Shown here piece by piece: positions 20,814 to 30,352 of a DNA stretch of 64,000 nucleotides (positions within the stretch are counted from its first letter, which is position 1; every line of letters starts with the position of its first letter). The stretch covers positions 186,001 through 250,000 of the forward strand of contig CAWHVG010000001.1 in the NCBI GenBank assembly GCA_963832725.1, written 5' to 3'. Under the pieces are notes generated by a model that saw nothing but the letters and a program-made list of their open reading frames with translations, was not told where the DNA came from and searched no databases. The DNA comes from JAEZBP01 sp963832725. Its GTDB lineage: Bacteria; Myxococcota_A; Polyangia; Polyangiales; Sandaracinaceae. The position numbers and the translations under genes are program-made.

Positions 20814-20842
20814 AGCCCGGCCCTTTTGGTCCGGGCTTTTTC
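20814..20842 (+). terminator. third terminator in array 1
   Basis: Same stem and T-run as in unit 2, at the same place in repeat unit 3. Confidence 0.85.
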
Positions 20843-20945
20843 TGCGCCCTAAGGCCGGATTTCGTTGCTGGTCTTGCGCGCCCAAGGCGCGCGTGTCCTC
20901 GGGCCGCTGCGCGCCCTGCGGGGCCCCCGCGCGGTTCGGTCGCTG

Positions 20946-21233
20946 CTCTGCTACGACGGGCGCATTTCGTTGCTCGTCTTGCCCGAGCTCGCCGCGCCGG
21001 TCCGCGCACCGCTACCGGCCCTGCGGCGGCCCCCGCTGCACGGCGCCGGCGGCCCCGCGACTCGCTCGCACCTCCGCTCAGACGGCCGCATGCGACCGCA
21101 TTTCGTTGCTCGCCTTGCCCGACCACGCCGCGCCGGTCCGCGCACCGCTACCGGCCCTGCGGGGCCCCCGCTGCACGTTGCTGCGGCCCCAGCGACGCGG
21201 TCGCCGCTGCGCCACTTCCGGAAGAGCGGGTGA
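20946..21233. repeat. diverged terminator-less repeat units
   Basis: Two weaker repeats continue the array. Each has CGCATTTCGTTGCTCG (about 20960 and 21097), then CCGGTCCGCGCACCGCTACC and GGCCCTGCGG. They lack the terminator hairpin, so they look like older or truncated copies of the unit. No gene is seen here. Confidence 0.65.
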
Positions 21234-21689
21234 CTATTCCTCTCGCGCAGTGACCGTGAATCCGAAGGCCTCGACCAAAGCCTCCATGCAGTCGGTGCCA
21301 CCGTACGGCCACCCGAAGGGCTCGAACTCGATCCGGGCCACGCTCCCGTCGACACGCAGACCGAGCAGGCGGTAGTCGCCGTTGCGAAACGCGTCGATCA
21401 TGGAGCCGAAGTCCCACGGTGTATCCAGGGATGGGTCCGATGCGCGTTGCTCGACGGGGGTCGCCAGCAACCGGCGCGAGTACTCCTCCAGCTCCGCCTC
21501 GGTTGGCCACCAGAAGTGCACGCGAGCCTCTTCACCGAAGAAGCCGAGCCAATACTCGTCGTCATGCCACTCGCCCGTCGCCTTCGCATCGACGAGCGCG
21601 GAGACGACCGCGCTGAGCATCTCGAGGCGCTGCTCCTCGCTCACGCGAAACTCGACGTAGCTCGGTTTGGGCACGCCGACGATGTACAC
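21234..21689 (-). CDS. hypothetical protein between the two tRNA arrays
   Basis: Unrecognised protein of about 151 residues. GTG 21689 gives VYIVGVPKPSYVEFRVSEEQR; an in-frame GTG at 21674 is an alternative. The sequence is acidic, rich in Trp and aromatic residues (WHDDEYWLGFFGEEARVHFWW), with a mixed alpha/beta look and no membrane segment or signal peptide. Codon bias fits the genome, so I think it is expressed. It lies between the first terminator array and the second tRNA promoter, opposite in direction to both. I do not know the family. Confidence 0.6.
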   Translation of the reverse strand: MYIVGVPKPSYVEFRVSEEQRLEMLSAVVSALVDAKATGEWHDDEYWLGFFGEEARVHFWWPTEAELEEYSRRLLATPVEQRASDPSLDTPWDFGSMIDAFRNGDYRLLGLRVDGSVARIEFEPFGWPYGGTDCMEALVEAFGFTVTAREE

Positions 21690-21812
21690 CCAATCGCGCG
21701 GCGAACCGCACTTCGAACGTCGTCGGCCTCGACGCCCGCAGGCGGGCTCGCCACCTCGCGACGCGAGCGCAACCATGGAGAACCCGCGCACGAAAATCCA
21801 CGGCGCCGTCGG

Positions 21813-21840
21813 TTGACAGCGCCACGCGCCTACCTATACT
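21813..21840 (+). promoter_or_regulatory. sigma-70 promoter of tRNA-fMet copy 2
   Basis: TTGACA (21813-21818) and TATACT (21835-21840), 16 bases apart, with the same distance to the tRNA as in copy 1. Most of the spacer has diverged between the two copies, so the boxes are under selection. Confidence 0.88.
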
Positions 21841-21853
21841 CCGCCCTCCCTGA

Positions 21854-21927
<74 letters not shown>

Positions 21928-21937
21928 GTATGCTTGG

Positions 21938-21969
21938 AAAAGCCCGGCCCTTTTTGGTCCGGGCTTTTT
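21938..21969 (+). terminator. intrinsic terminator of tRNA-fMet copy 2
   Basis: Stem AAAAGCCCGG / CCGGGCTTTT followed by T residues, 11 bases after the tRNA, as in copy 1. Confidence 0.93.
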
Positions 21970-22075
21970 CTTCGCCTGCGGCCGGATTTCGTTGCTCGTC
22001 TTGCGCGCCGTTCGGCGCGCGGGCCTCGGGACGCTCCGCGGCCCTGCGGCGGCGGCCCCCGCAAGTATGCTCGAG

Positions 22076-22105
22076 AAAGGCCGCGTCGTCTGACGCGGGC
22101 TTTTT
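22076..22105 (+). terminator. sequence-diverged terminator in array 2
   Basis: AAAGGCCGCGTC GTCT GACGCGGGCTTT followed by T residues. The stem bases differ from every other unit, yet a 12-position stem with one G-G mismatch is kept, so the fold rather than the sequence seems conserved. Confidence 0.85.
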
Positions 22106-22215
22106 CTTCGCCCTACGGCCGGATTTCGTGGCCGTTTGGCGCGCCCTTCGGCGCGCGGGCCTCAGGACGCTCCGCGGCCCTGCGGCGGCGGCCCCCCGGC
22201 TACCATGCTCGATAG

Positions 22216-22243
22216 AGCCCGGCCATTTTGGTCCGGGCTTTTT
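22216..22243 (+). terminator. third terminator in array 2
   Basis: Stem AGCCCGG / CCGGGCT with a T-run, at the same place in the third unit. Confidence 0.85.
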
Positions 22244-22356
22244 CTTCGCCCTAAGGCCGGATTTCGTTGTTCATCGGCGCGCCCTTCGGCGCGCGGGCCT
22301 CGGGACGCTCCGCGGCCCTGCGGCGGCGGCCCCCCCCCGGCTACCATGCTCGATAG

Positions 22357-22383
22357 AGCCCGGCCATTTGGTCCGGGCTTTTT
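22357..22383 (+). terminator. fourth terminator in array 2
   Basis: Stem AGCCCGG / CCGGGCT with a T-run, at the same place in the fourth unit. Confidence 0.85.
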
Positions 22384-22440
22384 CTGCGCCTATGGCCGGA
22401 TTTCGTTGTTCATCGGCGCGCCTCGGGCGCGCGGGCCTCG

Positions 22441-22702
22441 GGCGTTACCCGCCCTGCGGTGACGATGGCGATGGACGCCGCCGAGGGCCACACGACCGGC
22501 GCGCCCGCGTACCAGAGCATGGCCGCCTGCTCGCCAGCCGTCGTGGGCGCGCGGAGCTCGGCCTCGATCCGTTCGTGCGCCGCGTCGCGAGGACGGCCGC
22601 GCCGGACGCGAACAGCGCCGACGTGCCCAGCAAAGGCCACGGCAAAGGCGCGCACCGTGGTCGTCGCTTACTGACCGGCCGTCCCAGGCCGGGGCCGAGG
22701 GC
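22441..22702 (-). other. gap with a possible small, broken membrane-protein gene
   Basis: On the minus strand two frames read like pieces of one small membrane protein: LLGTSALFASGAAVLATRR (near 22630) and, in another phase, AAMLWYAGAPVVWPSAASIA (near 22500). Joining them needs one indel, and no ribosome site is convincing. It may be a remnant or another indel error; nothing else is seen in this interval. Confidence 0.25.
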
Positions 22703-22954
22703 TCAGTTCAGCTGGTCCTGGCGGGGCTCTTCCTCGAGCTCGTCGCCGTGCAGCCACGCGTCCCACTCGTCGTCGTCGTCGACGTCCACGCCCTCGACCG
22801 TCGCCTGCGCCTCCAGGAGTCGCCGCAGGCTGAGCACGAACCCGTTCTCGTCCAGCTCCGGATGCTCGTCGGCGTGCGCCGACAGGACCAGATACACGGC
22901 CTTGAGGTCGTCCAGCGACGCCTCCAGGCTCGGGCCATCCAGCAGGTCCTTCAT
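22703..22954 (-). CDS. small acidic protein in the rluB unit
   Basis: An 83-residue protein, MKDLLDGPSLEASLDDLKAV to EEEPRQDQLN, strongly acidic near the C-terminus (VDVDDDDEWDAWLHGDELEEE) and otherwise helical. Its ATG overlaps the rluB stop by four bases (ATGA), which argues for translational coupling and a real gene. It has no membrane segment and no recognised domain. Confidence 0.65.
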   Translation of the reverse strand: MKDLLDGPSLEASLDDLKAVYLVLSAHADEHPELDENGFVLSLRRLLEAQATVEGVDVDDDDEWDAWLHGDELEEEPRQDQLN

Positions 22955-23820
22955 CGCTTCGCTCCGTTCCTCGCCCGGTTCGTCGAACCGCGCTTCGCCG
23001 GTCGACGCCCCCCGCGGCCGCTCGTCCGCTGCGGCGCGGGAGCCGCGTGAGCCGGCGCCGACGGCGCTTCCTCAATCTCCCGCTCCCGCCGCGCGCGGTT
23101 GAGGTAGTTCTTCTTCAGCTTGTCGATCTCGCTCTGCTTCAGCGGGCGCCAGTCGCCGGGCCGCAGCCCGTCGGTCGTGATGCCGGCGAATGAGAGGCGA
23201 ACCAGTCGCTGCACGGGGTGGCCGATGGCCTGCCCCATGCGGTGGATCTGCCGGTTCTTGCCCTCGAGGAGCGTGATCTGCACCCAGGTGTTCTTCGGCT
23301 CCTCGCGGAGCACGAAGACCTCCGCTTTCTTGGTGACGTAGCCATCGTCGAGGCTCACGCCATTGCGGAGGTGGTCGAGCTCGGGCACGTCGAGGTGACC
23401 GCGCATTTTGGCCGCGTAGACCTTCGGCACCTTCTGCCGCGGACTGAGCAAGGCCTCCGCCATGTCGCCGTCGTTGGTCACGACCAGCGCGCCGCTGGTG
23501 TGGTAGTCGAGCCGGCCCACGGGGTAGACACGCTCGGGGATGCGCTTCAGCAGGTCGCCGATGCTGGCCCGGCCCTCCGGATCGGAGAGCGTCGTCACCA
23601 TCTCCCGCGGCTTGTGCACGAGGTAGTAAGCCGGCTTCTCCAACACGATCCGCCGGCCGTCGACCTCGACGCGGTCCTTGTGCGCGTCCGCTCGCGTGCC
23701 GAGCTCTGTGACCACGCGCCCGTTGACGCGCACCCGCCCCTCGGCGATCAGCGCCTCGGCGGCGCGACGTGACGCGACGCCCGCGTGGGCGAGTATCTTC
23801 TGCAGGCGCTCCGCGCTCAT
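22951..23820 (-). CDS. rluB: 23S rRNA pseudouridine synthase (RluB type)
   Basis: Pseudouridine synthase of the RsuA/RluB/E/F family, about 289 residues. The start is ATG 23820 with GGGAG upstream. An N-terminal S4 RNA-binding domain (ERLQKILAHAGVASRRAAEALI) precedes the catalytic domain with YPVGRLDYHTSGALVVTNDGD, in which the Asp of GRLD is the nucleophile, and later GKNRQIHRMGQAIGHPVQRL. The tail after residue 250 is Ala/Pro/Arg/Lys-rich and basic, as often in RluB. RluB modifies a 23S rRNA uridine in the peptidyl-transferase region; assignment to RluB over RluE/F rests on length and the basic tail. Confidence 0.88.
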   Translation of the reverse strand: MSAERLQKILAHAGVASRRAAEALIAEGRVRVNGRVVTELGTRADAHKDRVEVDGRRIVLEKPAYYLVHKPREMVTTLSDPEGRASIGDLLKRIPERVYPVGRLDYHTSGALVVTNDGDMAEALLSPRQKVPKVYAAKMRGHLDVPELDHLRNGVSLDDGYVTKKAEVFVLREEPKNTWVQITLLEGKNRQIHRMGQAIGHPVQRLVRLSFAGITTDGLRPGDWRPLKQSEIDKLKKNYLNRARREREIEEAPSAPAHAAPAPQRTSGRGGRRPAKRGSTNRARNGAKR

Positions 23821-24033
23821 GACCGCTCCCGATCCCTTCCCGCGATTCGGCGCTCGCGTCCAGGGTGAACGCGGGCACGCGAGCCTGGAGCTGTAGCAGG
23901 AGTGCGCAACGACGCGAGCCGGGACACCGCGCCCGGCTCCCACAGAAGCGATCCCGAGCCGAGCCGCTCGACGCCGGATCGGAGCGAGCCGCGCGATCGA
24001 GCCGTGTCCAGCGAAGGCGCGGCGGAGAGCCCC

Positions 24034-24093
24034 AGCCGGAAGAGCCGCAGCCGGAAGAGCCGCAGCCGGAAGAGCCGCAGCCGGAAGAGCCCC
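24034..24093. repeat. 15-bp tandem repeat, four copies
   Basis: Unit AGCCGGAAGAGCCGC repeated four times with one change in the last copy, in the roughly 300-base gap between rluB and the lipoprotein stop at 24130. The rest of the gap (23821-24129) shows no gene. Confidence 0.9.
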
Positions 24094-24129
24094 CGGTCGA
24101 ACTCGGCGGAGCGCTCCGGCGACCGCTCG

Positions 24130-24909
24130 TCAGCCGGCGTCGGACCCGTCGCCCAATCCGTCGCCGCCGTCGGCGCTCGGGTCGCTTCCGTCGCCACCCT
24201 GATCGGCGCCGCTCTCATCGCTGCCGTCGCCGCTCTGGTCGTCGGCCTGGTTCTGCTGATCGACCAGCTCGGCGTCACGATCCCAGCGGTCGACGGTGCC
24301 GTCGCCGTCGATATCCGTGCCCATGCGGACCATCCGGTCGTGCTCGAAGTACTCCCAGCGGTCCGGTCGCCATTGGTTGGCGGTGCTGCGCCCGGCCAGG
24401 TCGCGCTCGGTGCGCACCAGGTGGCCGTGCTCGAAGAAGAGCTTCGCGTCCACCTTGCCGTCGGCGTTCGTGTCCATCTCCTGACGGACGACGTGGCCCT
24501 CCTGGAAGTACGTGATGACGTCCATCTGGCCGTCGAAGTTGCGGTCCGCTTCTTCGCGCAGCGGCCGCCCCTCGTCGTTGTAGTAGCGGACGACATCCTT
24601 GATGCCGTCGCCGTTCAGATCGGCCTCGCGGCAGGTCAGGATCAGCCGGGTGTTGGGTGGATCGCCCACGCGGCGGAAGACCCGCCGCACGTCCGGGTAG
24701 TCGTCGCCGGAGGTGTCGTACTCGCTGACCTCCCAATCGGTCCCCTGCGTCTGACAGCGCCCGTGGTCGTCCTCGGGCCGCGCGGAGGTGCCCTCCATCG
24801 CCTGCGAGCGCTGCGACGTCTCGGACCGCTGAGGCGAGCCTCCGCAACCCGGCGCCACCAGCGCGAGCAAGAGCCCGCTCGCCAGGCCCGTCATCACGCG
24901 CTGGATCAC
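24130..24909 (-). CDS. lipoprotein with Asp-rich calcium-type repeats (downstream paralogue)
   Basis: A 259-residue lipoprotein: signal peptide MIQRVMTGLASGLLLALVAP with lipobox APGC. The middle has repeats of about 22 residues of the form DxNxDGxxDxxxYFxxGxxxRxE, for example DLNGDGIKDVVRYYNDEGRP, DRNFDGQMDVITYFQEGHVV and DTNADGKVDAKLFFEHGHLV. The Asp spacing resembles EF-hand or thrombospondin type-3 calcium loops. The tail is low-complexity Asp/Gly/Ser. Its GTG start overlaps the stop of the upstream paralogue (24906-25910), so the two form an operon and probably a tandem duplication. The function is unknown. Confidence 0.75.
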   Translation of the reverse strand: MIQRVMTGLASGLLLALVAPGCGGSPQRSETSQRSQAMEGTSARPEDDHGRCQTQGTDWEVSEYDTSGDDYPDVRRVFRRVGDPPNTRLILTCREADLNGDGIKDVVRYYNDEGRPLREEADRNFDGQMDVITYFQEGHVVRQEMDTNADGKVDAKLFFEHGHLVRTERDLAGRSTANQWRPDRWEYFEHDRMVRMGTDIDGDGTVDRWDRDAELVDQQNQADDQSGDGSDESGADQGGDGSDPSADGGDGLGDGSDAG

Positions 24910-25910
24910 TGTCCGCCTCCCTGCGCGCCGTCGCTCTGGGCGTCACCGCTGCTCGAGCCGCTGCCGGAGTCATCCGAGGGCGGCGGCACGTCGCTCACAC
25001 CTTCCCACGGCATGCCTTCGCCGGGGTTCGAGGTCTGATCGCTCTGGTCGCCGCCGCCGGAGTCGCCGCTGCCCGAATCGCCGCTGCCCGAATCGCCGCT
25101 CGACCCGTCGCCACTCGACCCGCCCGCTGCCTGCCCGTCCGAGCTCGAGCCACTCTGATCGCCCGACGCCGGCTGGTCGCCTCCCGAGCTCGGCGGGGGC
25201 TGCGGCGGCGCGGTCCCGTCGCAGGTGAGCGCGGTCTCCGGTTGGCCGGCGCTCTCCCGCGGGATCTCCTCGTCCTGATCAGGGTCGCCGTCGAGGTTCG
25301 TGTCCCGCCGCACCTCGTAGAGACGCCCGTCGCGGAAGAGCTCCCAGCGCTCGGGGTTGCCGTCGTTGTTGTCGTCGTAGCGCGCCTCGGTCAGGACGCC
25401 GTGGTCGAACTGCTCCCACGTGTCCACGCGGCCGGTGTGGTGGCGATCCCGCTCCTGCCGCGCGAGCAGCGAGCCGTCGCACCACACGAAGGTGTCCATG
25501 CGGTTGTCGAAGTTCGTGTCCAGCTCTTTGCGCGTGAGCTGGCCGTGGTCGAAGTACGTGATCTGGTCGATGCGGCCGTCGAAGTCGAAGTCGTGCTCTT
25601 CCTGGACGATGGCCCCGTCCGCGTCGAAAAAGCGCGTGATGTCGACCATGCCGTCGAAGTTCATGTCGTACTGCGCGCAGGTCTCGTGGTCGCCTTCCAT
25701 CACGTGCCGGATGTCGGGCGTGCCGTCGTTGTCGACGTCCACGGCGCGCACCTCGCGGCCGTCGGCATTGCACTGCTGCCGCACCGTCGCGTCGCCGAGG
25801 GATCCCTCGGGCGCGTCCACGACCGCGGACGAGCCACCGCAACCCGCCACCGCCGTCCAGAGGGCGATCGCGGCCATCGGGACAAGCGCACGGAATCGTT
25901 CGTCATTCAT
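24906..25910 (-). CDS. lipoprotein with Asp-rich calcium-type repeats (upstream paralogue)
   Basis: A 334-residue lipoprotein, start ATG 25910 (MNDERFRALVPMAAIAL), lipobox VAGC. It carries seven Asp-rich loops, DVDNDGTPD, DMNFDGMVD, DFDFDGRID, DTNFDNRMD, DRHHTGRVD, DDNNDGNPE and DTNLDGDPD, mostly spaced about 22 residues apart with ITYFDHGQLTRKE-like linkers. The C-terminal third is Ser/Gly/Asp low complexity, with GDSGSGDSGSGDSG. It is the first gene of the pair. Secreted calcium-binding repeats of this kind are frequent in myxobacteria. No enzyme motif is seen. Confidence 0.75.
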   Translation of the reverse strand: MNDERFRALVPMAAIALWTAVAGCGGSSAVVDAPEGSLGDATVRQQCNADGREVRAVDVDNDGTPDIRHVMEGDHETCAQYDMNFDGMVDITRFFDADGAIVQEEHDFDFDGRIDQITYFDHGQLTRKELDTNFDNRMDTFVWCDGSLLARQERDRHHTGRVDTWEQFDHGVLTEARYDDNNDGNPERWELFRDGRLYEVRRDTNLDGDPDQDEEIPRESAGQPETALTCDGTAPPQPPPSSGGDQPASGDQSGSSSDGQAAGGSSGDGSSGDSGSGDSGSGDSGGGDQSDQTSNPGEGMPWEGVSDVPPPSDDSGSGSSSGDAQSDGAQGGGQ

Positions 25911-26081
25911 CAAGCGGCTCTCCATCCGGCCCTGCCCCCATACGCGGTCGACGCGGAGTCCTGCGGAGCATACGCAGCGCGTGCGGGGGACCGCAAGCCG
26001 ACGCATGCGGGGTGGACGGCGCCGGGGAAGCGTCCTAACACCCGGATCGAAGGCTCGGCGACCGTCGGGCGAAGCTCCAGA

Positions 26082-26110
26082 TTGACAGTATGTGTGCTGC
26101 CACGTACCTT
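26082..26110 (+). promoter_or_regulatory. likely promoter of the ribbon-helix-helix and lepA genes
   Basis: TTGACA at 26082-26087 and TACCTT at 26105-26110, 17 bases apart, 28 bases before the start codon at 26139. The -35 is consensus and the -10 is weak. Confidence 0.55.
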
Positions 26111-26138
26111 CACGGAACTCGGGCGAGGGTGGTGAAGC

Positions 26139-26333
26139 ATGGCGCGCAAAAAAATCTCCACGACCATCTACATCACCCCCGAGCAGAACGAGCGTCTGAA
26201 GCTGCTCAACCAGCGCACGAAGGTGCCGATCGCGGTGTACATCCGCGAGGGCATCGACATGGTGCTGGACAAGCACCAGGACGAGCTGCCCGGTCAGCTC
26301 ACGCTCGACACGGCCACCGAGAAGAAGGGCTGA
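26139..26333 (+). CDS. ribbon-helix-helix protein
   Basis: A 64-residue protein with a basic beta strand at the start (MARKKISTTIYITPEQNERL) followed by two helices, LKLLNQRTKVPIAVYIREG and the next. This is the MetJ/Arc/CopG-type DNA-binding fold, acting as a dimer. GAGGGTGG lies before the ATG. The next gene, lepA, begins 87 bases later in the same direction, so they may share the promoter at 26082. With no toxin gene beside it, an antitoxin role is unlikely; an autonomous transcription regulator is more probable. The target is unknown. Confidence 0.8.
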   Translation: MARKKISTTIYITPEQNERLKLLNQRTKVPIAVYIREGIDMVLDKHQDELPGQLTLDTATEKKG

Positions 26334-26420
26334 GCCATCCGGCCCCCGCGGCCGCCCCAGCCCCCCCTCACGTTCACTTGCCCGCTGGGCCGCCCGCGGC
26401 CATAGAGGCGGCACATCCGT

Positions 26421-28226
<1,806 letters not shown>

Positions 28227-28410
28227 GCTCGCCTGCTCCGGCGGCTTCGTCACGGCGCACGCTCGGTCCCGGCGCGGCGTCAGCGGCGCGCCGGTCTCCG
28301 CGCGGCCTCGCCAATCGATTCGCCGCCCTCCCCTCCGCGCCCTTCGGGACTGGCCCGAGGAGAGCGCGCGGGCACGAATTCGCAGAAGACGCGCTCCTTC
28401 CGCGTCGGCG

Positions 28411-28638
28411 AAGTTCAGCCGCTCCTTCATGCGCCACGTCCCCGAGGATCGCGAGCGCTGCTCAATCGCCTCCGCCGTCATCGCGACCGCGCACCAGCTC
28501 GGCCTGCGCGTCATCGCCGAGGGCGTGGAAGAGCCGGCCCAGCTCGCGTTCATGCGAGAGCGCGGCTGCGACGACATCCAGGGCTACCACTACAGCAACC
28601 CGCTGCCGACCCACCCGTTCACCGACCGGGCGCGCGAC
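28411..28638 (+). pseudogene. EAL-domain remnant (3' end only)
   Basis: A short stretch clearly homologous to the C-terminal third of EAL c-di-GMP phosphodiesterases: KFSRSFMRHVPEDRE matches the LKIDRSF region, then VIATAHQLGLRVIAEGVEEP and GCDDIQGYHYSNPLP. The N-terminal EAL motif and most of the barrel are absent, and upstream sequence (28227-28410) encodes nothing similar. The frame continues to 28902 without homology. It is a decayed fragment left after deletion, not a working enzyme. The rest of the gap between lepA and the ankyrin gene holds no other supported gene. Confidence 0.75.
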
Positions 28639-28871
28639 TTCCGCCGCGCCGCGCGAGACGAGCGCCCGACGGTGGGATGCGTGCACACGAGCTCACCGGA
28701 CGCGCGGGAGAGCCAACGAGCGTCATCTCGATTCGACGCGCTGGAGAAGCATGATTTCCGGCCGTGCCGTCGTCGACTCGATGCCCGAGACCTCCCCCGT
28801 GGTCGCCGGCGAGATGCCGGAGGTGTATTCGCACGTCCGCGGTGCGGGATCTCTGCCAGACTCCCGACGGG

Positions 28872-30014
28872 ATGGATCGTGTCCGAACCTCCGCCGCGCT
28901 GATCGCCGCCCTCGCGCTCGCCTCGTCCAGCTGCGATCGCCGGTGCGACGATCTCCACGCCGCGATCGTCGATGCGGATCAGGCCCGCTTCGATCGCCTC
29001 GCCGTGACCGGTGACGACCTCAGCTGCGCCGACGGCGACGATTGGACGCTGCTCCACAGCGCCGCCCGCTACGGGCGGGACGACATCATCCGGTTCCTGC
29101 TCGATCACGGCCAGAACGCCGACGCCCCGGGCGGCGTCGGCCGCACGCCGCTCTATCGCGCGGCGAAGTACGGGCACCTCGACAGCGTTCGGCTGCTGAT
29201 GGAGCGGGGAGGCGGCATCGACACGCGGTCGGCCGACGACTTCACCCCCCTCATCGTCGCCGCCGAGCATGACCACACCGAGATCGTCCGTTTCCTGCTC
29301 GATCACGGCGCCGCGCCGGGGGCGGTCAACATCGTCGGGCGGACCGCCCTCATCCAGGCCATCGACTACGCGACGCGGGACGACGACACCCTGACCCGCC
29401 TCTTGATCGAGCGCGGTGTCCCCCTCGAGGTACACGACATCAATGGGCGCACCGCGCTCTCCGCGGCGGCGCAGCGTGGTCGCCTCCGCATCGCCCGCGC
29501 TCTCCTCGAGGCGGGGGCGTACGTCAACGCCACGCGCGATCACGGGCTCACGCCTCTCGACGTGGCGCGCGGCAACGACTTCGACGCGCTGGCCGAGCTC
29601 CTCGTCCAGCACGGCGGGCGTCCGGGCGGCTTCGCGGTGCGTCCCGACCCGGTGCGCCCGTTGCCGGCCCAGGTCACCCGCTCCGGCGTCGTCGTGCGCT
29701 CCTCCGGCCCCGGCGCCATCCCGGTCGGCACCCACTGCACCGTGACCGCGCGCCCCTTCGAGGGGAGCAACTTCAACTGCCAGCTCGACGCGATGTGCGG
29801 CAACCTGCGGCTCTACGGCGGGGGGAGCGTGGGCTTCACCTTCTGCGAGCCCACCGAGACCGGCGCCCGCGCGTTCAATCCCTTCGGCGGTCCGACCGAC
29901 GGCAATCCCGCGGCCGAGCTGGACACCGATCGGCGACGCTTCGTGGCCGACGACGGCTACCCGGGCGCGGAGGGCACGAGCGTGGAGGTCCGACTCGACG
30001 AGCGCCCCGACTGA
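28872..30014 (+). CDS. ankyrin-repeat lipoprotein
   Basis: A 380-residue secreted protein. ATG 28872 gives MDRVRTSAALIAALALASSS and a lipobox ending in Cys. About six ankyrin repeats follow, for example DWTLLHSAARYGRDDIIRFL and GRTPLYRAAKYGHLDSVRLL, then DDFTPLIVAAEHDHTEIVRF and GRTALSAAAQRGRLRIARAL. A C-terminal domain of about 125 residues with four Cys (HCTVTARPFEGSNFNCQLDA, MCGNLRLYGG, FTFCEP) is probably a small disulfide-bonded beta domain of unknown family. It is likely a periplasmic or outer-membrane interaction protein. Confidence 0.82.
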   Translation: MDRVRTSAALIAALALASSSCDRRCDDLHAAIVDADQARFDRLAVTGDDLSCADGDDWTLLHSAARYGRDDIIRFLLDHGQNADAPGGVGRTPLYRAAKYGHLDSVRLLMERGGGIDTRSADDFTPLIVAAEHDHTEIVRFLLDHGAAPGAVNIVGRTALIQAIDYATRDDDTLTRLLIERGVPLEVHDINGRTALSAAAQRGRLRIARALLEAGAYVNATRDHGLTPLDVARGNDFDALAELLVQHGGRPGGFAVRPDPVRPLPAQVTRSGVVVRSSGPGAIPVGTHCTVTARPFEGSNFNCQLDAMCGNLRLYGGGSVGFTFCEPTETGARAFNPFGGPTDGNPAAELDTDRRRFVADDGYPGAEGTSVEVRLDERPD

Positions 30015-30146
30015 AGCTCTCGGTGACTCGCGCGGACGTCGCGCCCGGCGACCGAGCACCCGCTCGCCCCCCTCCGCGGCACGGCGTTCCGCGACCCCAA
30101 CCGAACTCGGCGAGGAGCTCCCCCGGAGAGCCTGAACCGGCGGCTC

Positions 30147-30352
30147 GCGCCTCCCGAGCCCCCTCGGCCGCGGCCCTGCGCCCGCTCCGCGATGCGCCGA
30201 TGGACCGCGGCCCGAACCCGCGGCGCGCGCCTCCCGAGCCCCCTCGGCCGCGGCCTGCGCCCGCTCCGCGATGCGCCGATGGACCGCGGCCCGAACCCGC
30301 GGCGCGCGCCTCCCGAGCCCCCTCAGCCGCGGCCCTGCGCCCACGCGGCGAT
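30147..30352. repeat. 80-bp tandem repeat made from a gene's 3' end
   Basis: Units start at GCGCCTCCCGAGCCCC (30147, 30227 and 30306), spaced 80 and 79 bases; the third is partial. The third copy runs into the last codons and stop of the membrane-protein gene at 30323, so the array looks like tandem duplication of that gene's 3' end and downstream DNA. The rest of 30015-30322 shows no gene. Confidence 0.88.

Larger units (their letters stand above)
20533..20945 (+). repeat. tandem terminator-repeat array 1 (three units of about 135 bp)
   Basis: Three direct repeats begin at TATGCTTG (20533), TATGCTTG (20667) and TATGCTTG (20802), with spacings of 134 and 135 bases. Each unit carries an intrinsic terminator, then TTCGCCTAAGGCCGGATTTC, TTGCTGGTCTTGCGCGCCCA, and a GC-rich block with CGCGGCCCTGCGGCGGCGG. 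No stop-bounded frame resembling a protein is seen. Only the first terminator should be needed for the tRNA. Confidence 0.9.
21929..22440 (+). repeat. tandem terminator-repeat array 2 (four units of 137-141 bp)
   Basis: Units begin at 21929, 22066, 22204 and 22345 with TATGCT or CATGCT. Each contains an intrinsic terminator, TTCGCC, CGGATTTCGT, a CGCGCC...GGCGCG hairpin and, except in the last, GGACGCTCCGCGGCCCTGCG. The end of the first unit reads GGCCCCCGCAAGTATGCT, a copy of the tRNA 3' end with its trailer, so the unit probably arose by duplication starting at the tRNA end. Confidence 0.9.

Noticed and set aside
23817..24596. Thr/Arg/Ser-rich frame on the minus strand overlapping the lipoprotein and rluB upstream region.
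   Set aside because: It is an out-of-phase reading of the lipoprotein gene that runs through the 15-bp repeat, with no start signal.
26139..26333. Ribbon-helix-helix protein as antitoxin of a toxin-antitoxin pair.
   Set aside because: No toxin-like gene is adjacent; the next gene is lepA.
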